Counted from the stretch's first letter, positions 45,701-58,500 are shown. The stretch is 64,000 nt of DNA from Archivesica marissinica (GCA_014843695.1 CM026395.1:44502396-44566395); one strand, 5' to 3'. Made by a program: numbers and translations. The notes: a model not told the origin generated them from the letters alone.

Positions 45701-48700
45701 CGGCAGTATGCCACCGAGAGCAGAATGTCATGCATGGACGAGCGGCAGGATGCCACCGAGAGCAGAATGTCATGCATGGACGAACGGCAGTATGCCACCG
45801 AGAGCAGAATGTCACCGAGAGCAGAATGTCATGCTTGGACGAGCGGCAGTATGCGACCGAGAGCAGAATGTCATGCATGGACGAGCGGCAGTATGCCACC
45901 GAGAGCAGAATGTCACCGAGAGCAGAATGTCATGCTTGGACGAGCGGCAGTATGCCACCGAGAGCAGAATGTCATGTTTGGACGAGCGGCAGTATGCCAC
46001 CGAGAGCAGAATGTCATGCTAGGACGAGCGGCAATAGGCCACCGAGAGCAGAATGTCATGCTTGGACGAGCAACAGTATGCCACCGAGAGCAGAATGTCA
46101 TGCTTGGACGAGCGGCAGGATGCCACCGAGAGCAGAATGTCATACTTGGACGAGCAACAGTATGCCACGGAGAGCAGAATGTCACCGAGAGCAGAATGTC
46201 ATGCATGGACGAGCGGCAGTATGCCACCGAGAGCTGAATGTCATGCATGGACGAGCGGCAGTATGCCACCGAGAGCAGAATGTCACCGAGAGCTGAATGT
46301 CATGCATGGACGAGCAACAGTATGCCACCGAGAGCAGAATGTCATGCTTGGACGAGCGGCAGTATGCCACCGAGAGCAGAATGTCATGCTTGGACAAGCA
46401 ACAGTATGACACCGAGAGCAGAATGTCATGCTTGGACGAGCGGCAGGATGCCACCGAGAGCAGAATGTCATGCTTGGACGAGCAACAGTATGCCACCGAG
46501 AGCAGAATGTCACCGAGAGCAGAATGTCATGCATGGACGAGCGACAGTATGCCACCGAGAGCTGAATGTCATGCATGGACGAGCGGCAGTATGCCACCGA
46601 GAGCAGAATGTCACCGAGAGCAGAATGTCATGCTTGGACGAGCAACAGTATGCCACCGAGAGCAGAATGTCACCGAGAGCAGAATGTCATGCATGGACGA
46701 GCGGCAGTATGCCACCGAGAGCAGAATGCCATGCATGGACGAACGGCAGTATGCCACCGAGAGAAGAATGTCATGCATGGACGAACGGCAGGATGTCACC
46801 GAGAGCAGAATGTCATGCATGGACGAGCGGCAGAATGCCACCGAGAGCAGAATGTCATGCTTGGACGAGCGGCAGTATGCCACCGAGAGCAGAATGTCAT
46901 GCATGGACGAGCGGCAGTATGCCACCGAGAGCAGAATGTCACCGAGAGCAGAATGTCATGCATGGACGAGCGGCAGTATGCCACCGAGAGCAGAATGTCA
47001 TGCATGGACGAGCGGCAGGATGCCACCGAGAGCAGAATGTCATGCATGGACGAACGGCAGTATGCCACCGAGAGCAGAATGTCACCGAGAGCAGAATGTC
47101 ATGCTTGGACGAGCGGCAGTATGCGACCGAGAGCAGAATGTCATGCATGGACGAGCGGCAGTATGCCACCGAGAGCAGAATGTCACCGAGAGCAGAATGT
47201 CATGCTTGGACGAGCGGCAGTATGCCACCGAGAGCAGAATGTCATGTTTGGACGAGCGGCAGTATGCCACCGAGAGCAGAATGTCATGCTAGGACGAGCG
47301 GCAATAGGCCACCGAGAGCAGAATGTCATGCTTGGACGAGCAACAGTATGCCACCGAGAGCAGAATGTCATGCTTGGACGAGCGGCAGGATGCCACCGAG
47401 AGCAGAATGTCATACTTGGACGAGCAACAGTATGCCACGGAGAGCAGAATGTCACCGAGAGCAGAATGTCATGCATGGACGAGCGGCAGTATGCCACCGA
47501 GAGCTGAATGTCATGCATGGACGAGCGGCAGTATGCCACCGAGAGCAGAATGTCACCGAGAGCTGAATGTCATGCATGGACGAGCAACAGTATGCCACCG
47601 AGAGCAGAATGTCATGCTTGGACGAGCGGCAGTATGCCACCGAGAGCAGAATGTCATGCTTGGACAAGCAACAGTATGACACCGAGAGCAGAATGTCATG
47701 CTTGGACGAGCGGCAGGATGCCACCGAGAGCAGAATGTCATGCTTGGACGAGCAACAGTATGCCACCGAGAGCAGAATGTCACCGAGAGCAGAATGTCAT
47801 GCATGGACGAGCGACAGTATGCCACCGAGAGCTGAATGTCATGCATGGACGAGCGGCAGTATGCCACCGAGAGCAGAATGTCACCGAGAGCTGAATGTCA
47901 TGCATGGACGAGCAACAGTATGCCACCGAGAGCAGAATGTCATGCTTGGACGAGCGGCAGTATGCCACCGAGAGCTGAATGTCACCGAGAGCAGAATGTC
48001 ATGCATGGACGAGCGGCAGTATGCCACCGAGAGCAGAATGCCATGCATGGACGAGCGGCAGTATGCCACCGAGAGCAGAATGTCATGCTTGAACGAGCAA
48101 CAGTATGCCACCGAGAGCAGAATGTCATGCTTGGACGAACGGCATGATGCCAACGAGAGCAGAATGCCATGCATGGACGAGCGGCAGTATGCCACGGAGA
48201 GCAGAATGTCATGCATGGACGAGCGGCAGAATGCCACCGAGAGCAGAATGTCATGCATGGACGAGCGGCAGTATGCCACCGAGAGCAGAATGTCATGCTT
48301 GGACGAACGGCAGTATGCCACCGAGAGCAGAATGTCATGCTTGGACGAGCAACAGTATGCCACCGAGAGCAGAATGTCATGCATGGACGAGCGGCAGTAT
48401 GCCACCGAGAGCAGAATGTCATGCTTGGACGAGCGGCAGTATGCCACCGAGAGCAGAATGTCATGCATGGACGAGCAACAGTATGCCACCGAGAGCAGAA
48501 TGTCATGCTTGGACGAGCGGCAGTATGCCACCGAGAGCAGAATGTCATGCATGGACGAGCAACAGTATGCCACCGAGAGCAGAATGTCATGCATGGACGA
48601 GCGGCAGTATGCCACCGAGAGCAGAATGTCATGCTTGGACGAGCAGCAGGATGCCACCGAGAGCAGAATGTCATGCTTGGACGAGCGGCAGTATGCCACC

Positions 48701-48811
48701 GAGAGCAGAATGTCATGCATGGACGAGCAACTGAATGCCACCGAGAGCAGAATGTCATGCATGGACGAGCGGCAGTATGCCACCGAGAGCAGAATGTCAT
48801 GCATGGACGAA
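42756..48811 (+). repeat. 42/59-bp satellite array
   Basis: The 42-bp unit reads TATGCCACCGAGAGCAGAAT, then GTCATGCATGGACGAGCGGC and AG. Some units carry a second copy of the 17-bp piece CACCGAGAGCAGAATGT, giving 59-bp units. Main variable sites: CATGCATGG/CATGCTTGG, GAGCGGCAG/GAGCAACAG/GAACGGCAG, GCAGTATG/GCAGGATG. A long block is repeated at an offset of 1270 bp (for example 45913-46269 against 47183-47539). Confidence 0.96.
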
Positions 48812-49018
48812 TGAATGAATGGTGTTTTACGGCGCATCGACATCTAAAGTTATGTTTATTGTCGAGTGTATGAAATAAAATTCTATATAAGTATATGCAT
48901 TACGTAAAAATTAATACTAAGAAGTTATAAAGACGTAAGATTAATTACAGGTAATATATGAATGAATGATTACTACAAAGGCATGATTAACAATTGATAT
49001 CACAGCTTATTATAAAAT
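48812..49018 (+). repeat. Insertion splitting the 42/59-bp array
   Basis: About 207 bp of non-array sequence starting AATGAATGAATGGTGTTTTA and CGGCGCATCGACATC, which resembles the start of SINE-like repeats I recall from molluscs. No clean target-site duplication is visible at the two junctions. Confidence 0.5.
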
Positions 49019-49514
49019 AAGCAGACTGTCATGCTTGGACGAGCGGCAGTATGCCACCGAGAGCAGAATGTCATGCATGGACGAACGGCAGTATGCCACC
49101 GAGAGCTGAATGTCATGCATGGACGAACGGCAGTATGCCACCGAGAGCAGAATGTCATGCATGGACGAGCGGCAGGATGCCACCGAGAGCAGAATGTCAT
49201 GCATGGACGAACGGCAGGATGTCACCAAGAGCAGAATGTCATGCTTGGACGAACGGCATGATGCCAACGAGAGCAGAATGCCATGCATGGACGAGCGGCA
49301 GTGTGCCACCGAGAGCAGAATGTCATGCTTGGACGAGCGGCAGTATGCCACCGAGAGCAGACTGTCATGCATGGACGAACAACTGAATGCCACCGAGAGC
49401 AGAATGTCTTGCTTGGACGAGCAGCAGTATGCCACCGAGAGCAGAATGTCATGTATGGACGAGCAACTGAATGCCACCGAGAGCAGAATGTCATGCATGG
49501 ACAAGCGGCAGTAT
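49019..49514 (+). repeat. 42/59-bp satellite, second segment
   Basis: The same 42-bp unit family resumes after the insertion, here without 59-bp units, and ends at GCGGCAGTAT where a different 42-bp repeat begins at once. Confidence 0.95.
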
Positions 49515-51615
49515 GGTTCCTGATACAGTGTACATGTATAGTCAGCATTTAGTCAAGGTTCCTGATACAGTGTACATGTATAGTCAGCATTTAGTCAAGG
49601 TTCCTGATACAGTGTACATGTATAGTCAGCATATATTCAAGGTTCCTGATACAGTGTACATATATAGTCAGCATTTAGTCAAGGTTCCTGATACAGTGTA
49701 CATATATAGTCAGCATTTAGTCAAGGTTCCTGATACAGTGTACATATATAGTCAGCATTTAGTCAAGGTTCCTGATACAGTGTACATGTATAGTCAACAT
49801 TTAGTCAAGGTTCCTGATACAGTGTACATATATAGTCAGCATTTAGTCAAGGTTCCTGATACAGTGTACATGTATAGTAAGCATTTAGTCAAGGTTCCTG
49901 ATACAGTGTACATATATAGTCAGCATTTAATCAAGTTTCCTGATACAGTGTACATGTATAGTCAGCATTTAGTCAAGGTTCCTGATACAGTGTACATATA
50001 TAGTCAGCATTTAGTCAAGGTTCCTGATACAGTGTACATGTATAGTCAGCATTTAGTCAAGGTTCCTGATACAGTGTACATGTATAGTCAGCATTTAGTC
50101 AAGGTTCCTGATACAGTGTACATGTATAGTCAGCATTTAGTCAAGGTTCCTGATACAGTGTACATGTATAGTCAGCATATATTCAAGGTTCCTGATACAG
50201 TGTACATATATAGTCAGCATTTAGTCAAGGTTCCTGATACAGTGTACATATATAGTCAGCATTTAGTCAAGGTTCCTGATACAGTGTGCATATATAGTCA
50301 GCATTTAGTCAAGGTTCCTGATACAGTGTACATGTATAGTCAGCATTTAGTCAAGGTTCCTGATACAGTGTACATGTATAGTCAGCATTTAGTCAAGGTT
50401 CCTGATACAGTGTACATATATAGTCAGCATTTAGTCAAGGTTCCTGATACAGTGTATATATATAGTCAGCATTTAGTCAAGGTTCCTGATACAGTGTATA
50501 TATATAGTCAGCATTTAGTCAAGGTTCCTGATACAGTGTACATATATAGTCAGCATTTAGTCAAGGTTCCTGATACAGTGTACATATATAGTCAGCATTT
50601 AGTCAAGGTTCCTGATACAGTGTATATATATAGTCAGCATTTAGTCAAGGTTCCTGATACAGTGTATATATATAGTCAGCATTTAGTCAAGGTTCCTGAT
50701 ACAGTGTACATATATAGTCAGCATTTAGTCAAGGTTCCTGATACAGTGTACATATATAGTCAGCATTTAGTCAAGGTTCCTGATACAGTGTATATATATA
50801 GTCAGCATTTAGTCAAGGTTCCTGATACAGTGTACATATATAGTCAGCATTTAGTCAAGGTTCCTGATACAGTGTATATATATAGTCAGCATTTAGTCAA
50901 GGTTCCTGATACAGTGTATATATATAGTCAGCATTTAGTCAAGGTTCCTGATACAGTGTACATATATAGTCAGCATTTAGTCAAGGTTCCTGATACAGTG
51001 TACATATATAGTCAGCATTTAGTCAAGGTTCCTGATACAGTGTATATATATAGTCAGCATTTAGTCAAGGTTCCTGATACAGTGTACATATATAGTCAGC
51101 ATTTAGTCAAGGTTCCTGATACAGTGTACATATATAGTCAGCATTTAGTCAAGGTTCCTGATACAGTGTATATATATAGTCAGCATTTAGTCAAGGTTCC
51201 TGATACAGTGTATATATATAGTCAGCATTTAGTCAAGGTTCCTGATACAGTGTACATATATAGTCAGCATTTAGTCAAGGTTCCTGATACAGTGTACATA
51301 TATAGTCAGCATTTAGTCAAGGTTCCTGATACAGTGTATATATATAGTCAGCATTTAGTCAAGGTTCCTGATACAGTGTATATATATAGTCAGCATTTAG
51401 TCAAGGTTCCTGATACAGTGTACATATATAGTCAGCATTTAGTCAAGGTTCCTGATACAGTGTACATATATAGTCAGCATTTAGTCAAGGTTCCTGATAC
51501 AGTGTATATATATAGTCAGCATTTAGTCAAGGTTCCTGATACAGTGTATATATATAGTCAGCATTTAGTCAAGGTTACTGATACAGTGTACATATATAGT
51601 CAGCATTTAGTCAAG
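49515..51615 (+). repeat. Second 42-bp satellite, 50 units
   Basis: The unit is GGTTCCTGATACAGTGTACA, then TATATAGTCAGCATTTAGTC and AA; 2101 bp make 50 units. It is unrelated in sequence to the preceding 42-bp repeat. Variants are few: TACATGTA/TACATATA/TATATATA, and a rarer CATATATTCAA. The plus strand is open across the whole array (VPDTVYIYSQHLVK per unit). Confidence 0.97.
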
Positions 51616-52248
51616 AGAGTGATCAAACATATAAACCATTACAATATCTTCTCACACTACTTGTAAGTTAGGACAATTTATGCATCGCATTTGTCTTGAT
51701 AACTGACATTCACAGTTGTTTATGATTAACGTGACAATAGCATTCTTATTGACTCCATTTGATTCGACAAAAATGTAAATAACCGGACTCAAATTCGCGA
51801 TAATAAGAAACGGTTGTTCAAAATGTTGATGATGATGACGATGAATGATGGATGATGATGATGATATATATATATGAAAGTGCATACTATTGTATCGGAT
51901 CATGATATGCATGAACATGTACGTCAGCGGCATACATCAAAGTAGAATTCACCCGTAATAGTGCACTGTATTTATACAGTACTGTAAAGTTATGTTTATA
52001 AAAGTTCAATACAAACCATTATAAAAATGTCTTCCCTGTATTAATATTTCCTATTGAATATTTATTCCCAAACACGTTTTTTGTAGTTTTTTCCCAAGAT
52101 TTACAGTGTATAATATAACATCGTGATTGTTTTATCAACGAAATGGTACATATACGCAAAATAAGAACAGAGCAGACTATCTGTGAATTGGGAGAGCGCG
52201 TTAATGCACTCGATCTACAGGGTGTGTAAAAATTCCGTTCCAGTTTAT
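51616..52248. other. Intergenic stretch with a GAT microsatellite
   Basis: A GATGATGATGACGATGAATG microsatellite followed by ATATATAT lies at about 51822-51877. No gene is supported. Confidence 0.5.
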
Positions 52249-52506
52249 AATATACCTGTAGTCGCCCCATTAACTACGGTTATAAATATACATGTAGTCG
52301 CCCCATTAACTACGGTTATAAATATACCTGTAGTCGCCCCATTAACTACGGTTATAAATATACATGTTGTCGCCCCATTAACTACGGCTATAAATATACC
52401 TGTAGTCGCCCCATTAACTACGGTTATAAATATACCTGTAGTCGCCCCATTAACTACGGCTATAAATATACCTGTAGTCGCCCCATTAACTACGGCTATA
52501 AATATA
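52249..52506 (+). repeat. Second 36-bp array, left part, about 7 units
   Basis: The unit is TATACCTGTAGTCGCCCCAT, then TAACTACGGTTATAAA. Variants: CCTGTAG/CATGTAG, GGTTATA/GGCTATA. It is interrupted at a TA by a small transposon and continues at 53066. Confidence 0.95.
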
Positions 52507-53065
52507 CACTGAACCGAATTTCTAAACGTCCACCTAATAAATTGTGAGTTTAGGGTAACGGGTCTGTGTATTAGTCCAAATATTGGTAGTCTATTGTTAT
52601 CCACCATACTCTACCAATGTACACTAAGAAAACACCAATTTATTGTCATGGCTGACCAAGCGGAACGGAAAGTTGGAATCCTAAGTGTTGGCATGAGGAC
52701 CACGTGCACGGCATGGTGAGTACTCAATTTGAGTGCAATTTATTCTATGTGCGACCCGTAACCGGGAAAAAACAGAACATATTTGCGAGAATGACCATTG
52801 AGGAAAGCGGGCGAGCCGTCGATATGCTTGATACAGGCACTTCTATCAGACAGGTATGTTCAGCGTTGTAATTAAATTCGATATTTCAAGTACATTTTGT
52901 AATGAATCATACAATGTCATATCTTAATATCATTCTAAATCATTTCCATCGTGTTTCCAGGTTGCACGACTTTTCAACAGATGGCATTCTACTATGGTCT
53001 TTACTTGTTGATTGTCTTCAACTGTTATACAACATCAGGTGGACGTTTAGAAATTCGGTTCAGTG
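52507..53065 (+). mobile_element. 559-bp non-autonomous Tc1-like element inserted in the 36-bp array
   Basis: The ends CACTGAACCGAATTTCTAAA and, at the right, its reverse complement belong to perfect 29-bp inverted repeats. TA stands on both sides (52505-52506 and 53066-53067). Removing the element with one TA restores a normal array unit reading AAATATACATGTAGTCGCC. The interior keeps only the first part of a Tc1-type transposase. Confidence 0.9.
52791..53011 (+). pseudogene. Truncated Tc1-like transposase start with a possible intron
   Basis: ATG at 52791 opens MTIEESGRAVDMLDTGTSIR with Q before a GTATGT donor at 52854. An acceptor TTTCCAG ends at 52960, giving a 107-bp intron. The joined frame continues VARLFNRWHSTMV, which is the end of the helix-turn-helix of Tc1-type transposases (SIRQVARLFN), and stops at 53011. 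Everything beyond the first DNA-binding domain, including the catalytic core, is missing, so it cannot transpose by itself. The intron could instead be an insertion that happens to start with GT and end with AG. Confidence 0.6.
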
Positions 53066-53240
53066 TACATGTAGTCGCCCCATTAACTACGGCTATAAAT
53101 ATACCTGTAGTCGCCCCATTAACTACGGCTATAAATATACCTGTAGTCGCCCCATTAACTACGGCTATAAATATACCTGTAGTCGCCCCATTAACTACGG
53201 CTATAAATATACCTGTAGTCGCCCCATTAACTACGGCTAT
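53066..53240 (+). repeat. Second 36-bp array, right part, about 5 units
   Basis: Same unit and orientation as 52249-52506; all units here have GGCTATA and the first has CATGTAG. Confidence 0.95.
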
Positions 53241-53280
53241 ATATAAATGCTGTTTGTGTCTGATTTTAATTTAAGTTTCT

Positions 53281-53538
53281 TTAAGGTCGCGGCCGGTTGC
53301 CCATTTGAACGACGGGCAGTTTACCGAACACCACCTTTAAGGTCGCGACCGGTTGCCCATTTGAGTGACGGGCAGTTTACCTATCACCACCTTTAAGGTC
53401 GCGGCCGGTTGCCCATTTGAGCGACGGGCAGTTTACCTAACACCACCTTTAAGGTCGCGGCCGGTTGCCCATTTGAGACACGGGCAGTTTACCTAACACC
53501 GCCTTTAAGGTCGCGACCGGTTGCCCATTTGAACGACG
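53281..53538 (+). repeat. 56-bp array made from the head of dispersed repeat family 3
   Basis: About 4.5 units of AAGGTCGCGGCCGGTTGCCC, ATTTGAACGACGGGCAGTTT, ACCGAACACCACCTTT. In the last unit TTTGAACGAC passes without a break into GCCTCTTGAAGAGATTAGTC, the body of the dispersed repeat also found at 20505-20645. GGGCAGTTTACCTAACACCACC resembles part of the tail of SINE family 1. Confidence 0.9.
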
Positions 53539-53640
53539 CCTCTTGAAGAGATTAGTCATTTTAGATTTTTGGAGAATTGTGCAAACATAGCCCATTTATG
53601 AGTCTCCTCTGGTTCTTTTACGTCTGTTCAAAGTTCCATC
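53505..53640. repeat. Dispersed repeat family 3, copy 2
   Basis: Matches 20505-20645 in order: GGTTGCCCATTTGAACGAC, TTGAAGAGATTAGTCATTTT, GAGTCTCCTCTGGTTCTTTT. Confidence 0.6.
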
Positions 53641-54277
53641 TGAAAGACTTAATTGTATTAGGGTCAGGCGGGGGATCGAACCCTAACAGTATTCCATCAT
53701 GATGTTTCTATTATACTAGTGTTGCTAACAGAGAGTTAAGCAAGCAAACAAACAGACCGGGGTAAAACATGCCCTACCGGCGGAATAAACTACAAAACAA
53801 CGTGCTATCTCTATGGCGGTGAACCGAAACAGGATGACTCCTCATGCACTCAGTGACCTAGACATGTACCGTGTATCGGGCGATAACGTTCGATCAAACA
53901 ACGCACATCTGTTAGCCATCTAAATCATGAGAAAATCAACTGATGGAGCTATGCACTAGGATGTAGTTCCTGGCACAGTTCAAACATGGATCTACTTTGT
54001 GATTACTGCGCCCTACATATACATTGTATACCCGGTAAGATGGTAAGAGTGGGTCATTCAGTACAAAATGTATGTTCCCACATATTAATACGCCAATTAT
54101 ACACAAGTAAGTTTGTTTATAAAATGTATTTTAAGTATTAACACCTGAAGACAACTAACTATCTAGAGGCGACATTATAATTTGTTATTTAATTTATCTC
54201 AATTTGGTGTCAATTTGCAACTTGATTTCTTTCCCCATATATAATATGACATAATGGAAAATAACGAGATGTTACAA
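53641..54277. other. Intergenic stretch
   Basis: GGGGGATCGAACCCTAAC near 53670 is, on the minus strand, a B-box-like GGTTCGATCC, so a SINE head probably lies at 53660-53760, ending near AAGCAAGCAAACAAAC. The rest has no recognisable content. Confidence 0.35.
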
Positions 54278-54569
54278 CTACTGATGTATACCAGTCCCCT
54301 ACTACTGGCGTATACCAGTCCCATACTACTGACGTATGCCAGTCCCCTACTACTGGCGTATACCAGTCCCATACTACTGACGTATGTCAGCCCCCTACTA
54401 CTGATGTATACCAGTCCCCTACTACTGGCGTATACCAGTCCCATACTACTGACGTATGCCAGCCCCCTACTACTGACATATGCCAGCCCCCTACTACTGA
54501 CGTATGCCAGCCCCCTACTACTGACGTATGCCAGCCCCCTACTACTGACGTATGCCATCACCCTACTAC
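54278..54569 (+). repeat. 24-bp array, at least 12 units
   Basis: The unit is ACTACTGACGTATGCCAGCC then CCCT, with variants GGCGTATACCAGTCCCAT. It is cut by the third gap. Confidence 0.93.
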
Positions 54570-55569
54570 NNNNNNNNNNNNNNNNNNNNNNNNNNNNNNN
54601 NNNNNNNNNNNNNNNNNNNNNNNNNNNNNNNNNNNNNNNNNNNNNNNNNNNNNNNNNNNNNNNNNNNNNNNNNNNNNNNNNNNNNNNNNNNNNNNNNNNN
54701 NNNNNNNNNNNNNNNNNNNNNNNNNNNNNNNNNNNNNNNNNNNNNNNNNNNNNNNNNNNNNNNNNNNNNNNNNNNNNNNNNNNNNNNNNNNNNNNNNNNN
54801 NNNNNNNNNNNNNNNNNNNNNNNNNNNNNNNNNNNNNNNNNNNNNNNNNNNNNNNNNNNNNNNNNNNNNNNNNNNNNNNNNNNNNNNNNNNNNNNNNNNN
54901 NNNNNNNNNNNNNNNNNNNNNNNNNNNNNNNNNNNNNNNNNNNNNNNNNNNNNNNNNNNNNNNNNNNNNNNNNNNNNNNNNNNNNNNNNNNNNNNNNNNN
55001 NNNNNNNNNNNNNNNNNNNNNNNNNNNNNNNNNNNNNNNNNNNNNNNNNNNNNNNNNNNNNNNNNNNNNNNNNNNNNNNNNNNNNNNNNNNNNNNNNNNN
55101 NNNNNNNNNNNNNNNNNNNNNNNNNNNNNNNNNNNNNNNNNNNNNNNNNNNNNNNNNNNNNNNNNNNNNNNNNNNNNNNNNNNNNNNNNNNNNNNNNNNN
55201 NNNNNNNNNNNNNNNNNNNNNNNNNNNNNNNNNNNNNNNNNNNNNNNNNNNNNNNNNNNNNNNNNNNNNNNNNNNNNNNNNNNNNNNNNNNNNNNNNNNN
55301 NNNNNNNNNNNNNNNNNNNNNNNNNNNNNNNNNNNNNNNNNNNNNNNNNNNNNNNNNNNNNNNNNNNNNNNNNNNNNNNNNNNNNNNNNNNNNNNNNNNN
55401 NNNNNNNNNNNNNNNNNNNNNNNNNNNNNNNNNNNNNNNNNNNNNNNNNNNNNNNNNNNNNNNNNNNNNNNNNNNNNNNNNNNNNNNNNNNNNNNNNNNN
55501 NNNNNNNNNNNNNNNNNNNNNNNNNNNNNNNNNNNNNNNNNNNNNNNNNNNNNNNNNNNNNNNNNNNNN
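54570..55569. other. Assembly gap, 1000 N
   Basis: Exactly 1000 N, between a 24-bp array and a 64-bp array; both may extend into it. Confidence 0.99.
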
Positions 55570-58500
55570 TATTAAAGTATGGAGATATCGCGCAGTCAGC
55601 ACATCGCGTGAACTATCAATCATAGGCATCATATATTAAAGTATGGAGATATCGCGCAGTCAGCACATCGCGTGAACTATCAATCATAGGCATCATATAT
55701 TAAAGTATGGAGATATCGCGCAGTCAGCACATCGCGTGAACTATCAATCATAGCCATCATATATTAAAGTATGGAGATATCGTGCAGTCAGCACATCGCG
55801 TGAACTATCAATCATATGCATCATATATTAAAGTATGGAGATATCGCGCAGTCAGCACATCGCGTGAACTATCAATCATAGCCATCATATATTAAAGTAT
55901 GGAGATATCGCGCAGTCAGCACATCGCGTGAACTATCAATCATAGGCATCATATATTAAAGTATGGAGATATCGCGCAGTCAGCACATCGCGTGAACTAT
56001 CAACCATAGGCATCATATATTAAAGTATGGAGATATCGCGCAGTCAGCACATCGCGTGAACTATCAATCATAGCCATCATATATTAAAGTATGGAGATAT
56101 CACGCAGTCAGCACATCGCGTGAACTATCAATCATAGCCATCATATATTAAAGTATGGAGATATCGCGCAGTCAGCACATCGCGTGAACTATCAATCATA
56201 GCCATCATATATTAAAGTATGGAGATATCGCGCAGTCAGCACATCGCGTGAACTATCAATCATAGCCATCATATATTAAAGTATGGAGATATCGCGCAGT
56301 CAGCACATCGCGTGAACTATCAATCATAGGCATCATATATTAAAGTATGGAGATATCACGCAGTCAGCACATCGCGTGAACTATCAATCATAGCCATCAT
56401 ATATTAAAGTATGGAGATATCGCGCAGTCAGCACATCGCGTGAACTATCAAATAGTATATATTAAAGTATGGAGATTCGCGAGTCAGCACATCGCGTGAC
56501 TATCAATCATAGCCATCATATATTAAAGTATGGAGATATCGCGCAGTCAGCACATCGCGTGAACTATCAATCATAGGCATCATATATTAAAGTATGGAGA
56601 TATCACGCAGTCAGCACATCGCGTGAACTATCAATCATAGGCATCATATATTAAAGTATGGAGATATCGCGCAGTCAGCACATCGCATGAACTATCAATC
56701 ATAGGCGTTATATATTAAAGCATGAAGATATCGTGCAGTCAGCACATCGCGTGAACTATCAATCATAGGCATCATATATTAAAGTATGGAGATATCACTC
56801 AGTCAGCACATCGCGTGAACTATCAACCATAGCCATCATATATTAAAGTATGGAGATATCTCGCAGTCAGCACATCGCGTAAACTATCAATCATAGCCAT
56901 CATATATTAAAGTATGGAGATATCGCGCAGTCAGCACATCGCGTGAACTATCAATCATAGCCATCATATATTAAGGTATGCGGATATCGCGCAGTCAGCA
57001 CATCGCGTGAACTATCAATCACAGCTATCATATATTAAAGTATGGAGATATCCCGTAGTCAGCACATCGCGTGAACTATCAATCATAGCCATCATATATT
57101 AAAGTATGGAGATATCGCGCAGTCAGCACATCGCGTGAACTATCAATCATAGGCATCATATATTAAATATGGAGATATCACGCAGTCAGCACATCGCGTG
57201 AACTATCAATCATAGCATCATATATTAAAGTATGGAGATATCGCGCAGTCAGCACATCGCGTGAACTATCAATCATAGGCATCATATATTAAAGTATGGA
57301 GATATCGCGCAGTCAGCACATCGCGTGAACTATCAATCATAGGCATCATATATTAAAGTATGGAGATATCGCGCAGTCAGCACATCGCGTGAACTATCAA
57401 TCATAGGCATCATATATTAAAGTATGGAGATATCGCGCAGTCAGCACATCGCGTGAACTATCAATCATAGGCATCATATATTAAAGTATGGAGATATCGC
57501 GCAGTCAGCACATCGCGTGAACTATCAATCATAGCCATCATATATTAAAGTATGGAGATATCGCGCAGTCAGCACATCGCGTGAACTATCAATCATAGGC
57601 ATCATATATTAAAGTATGGAGATATCGCGCAGTCAGCACATCGCATGAACTATCAATCATAGGCATCATATATTAAAGTATGGAGATATCTCGCAGTCAG
57701 CACATCGCATGAACTATCAATCATAGGCATCATATATTAAAGTATGGAGATATCGCGCAGTCAGCACATCGCGTGAACTATCAATCATAGCCATCATATA
57801 TTAAAGTATGGAGATATCGCGCAGTCAGCACATCGCGTGAACTATCAATCATAGCCATCATATATTAAAGTATGGAGATATCGCGCAGTCAGCACATCGC
57901 GTGAACTATCAATCATAGCCATCATATATTAAAGTATGGAGATATCGCGCATTGTGTGCAGTCAGCACATCGCGTGAACTATCAACCATATGCATCATAT
58001 ATTAAAGTATGGAGATATCGCGCAGTCAGCACATCGCGTGAACTATCAATCATAGCATCATATATTAAAGTATGGAGATATCGCGCAGTCAGCACATCGC
58101 GTGAACTATCAATCATAGGCATCATATATTAAAGTATGGAGATATCGCGCAGTCAGCACATCGCGTGAACTATCAACCATAGGCATCATATATTAAAGTA
58201 TGGAGATATCGCGCAGTCAGCACATCGCGTGAACTATCAACCATAGGCATCATATATTAAATATGGAGATATCGCGCAGTCAGCACATCGCGTGAACTAT
58301 CAATCATAGCCATCATATATTAAAGTATGGAGATATCGCGCAGTCAGCACATCGCGTGAACTATCAATCATAGCCATCATATATTAAAGTATGGAGATAT
58401 CGCGCAGTCAGCACATCGCGTGAACTATCAATCATAGCCATCATATATTAAAGTATGGAGATATCGCGCAGTCAGCACATCGCGTGAACTATCAATCATA

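Noticed and set aside
42679..49552. Many overlapping frames of MPPRAECHAWTSG and similar units on both strands
   Set aside because: Satellite translation only; frames switch at each 17-bp duplication.
49471..51666. 731-codon frame of VPDTVYIYSQHLVK units
   Set aside because: It starts in one satellite and runs through another; period 42 is divisible by three. No evidence of a gene.
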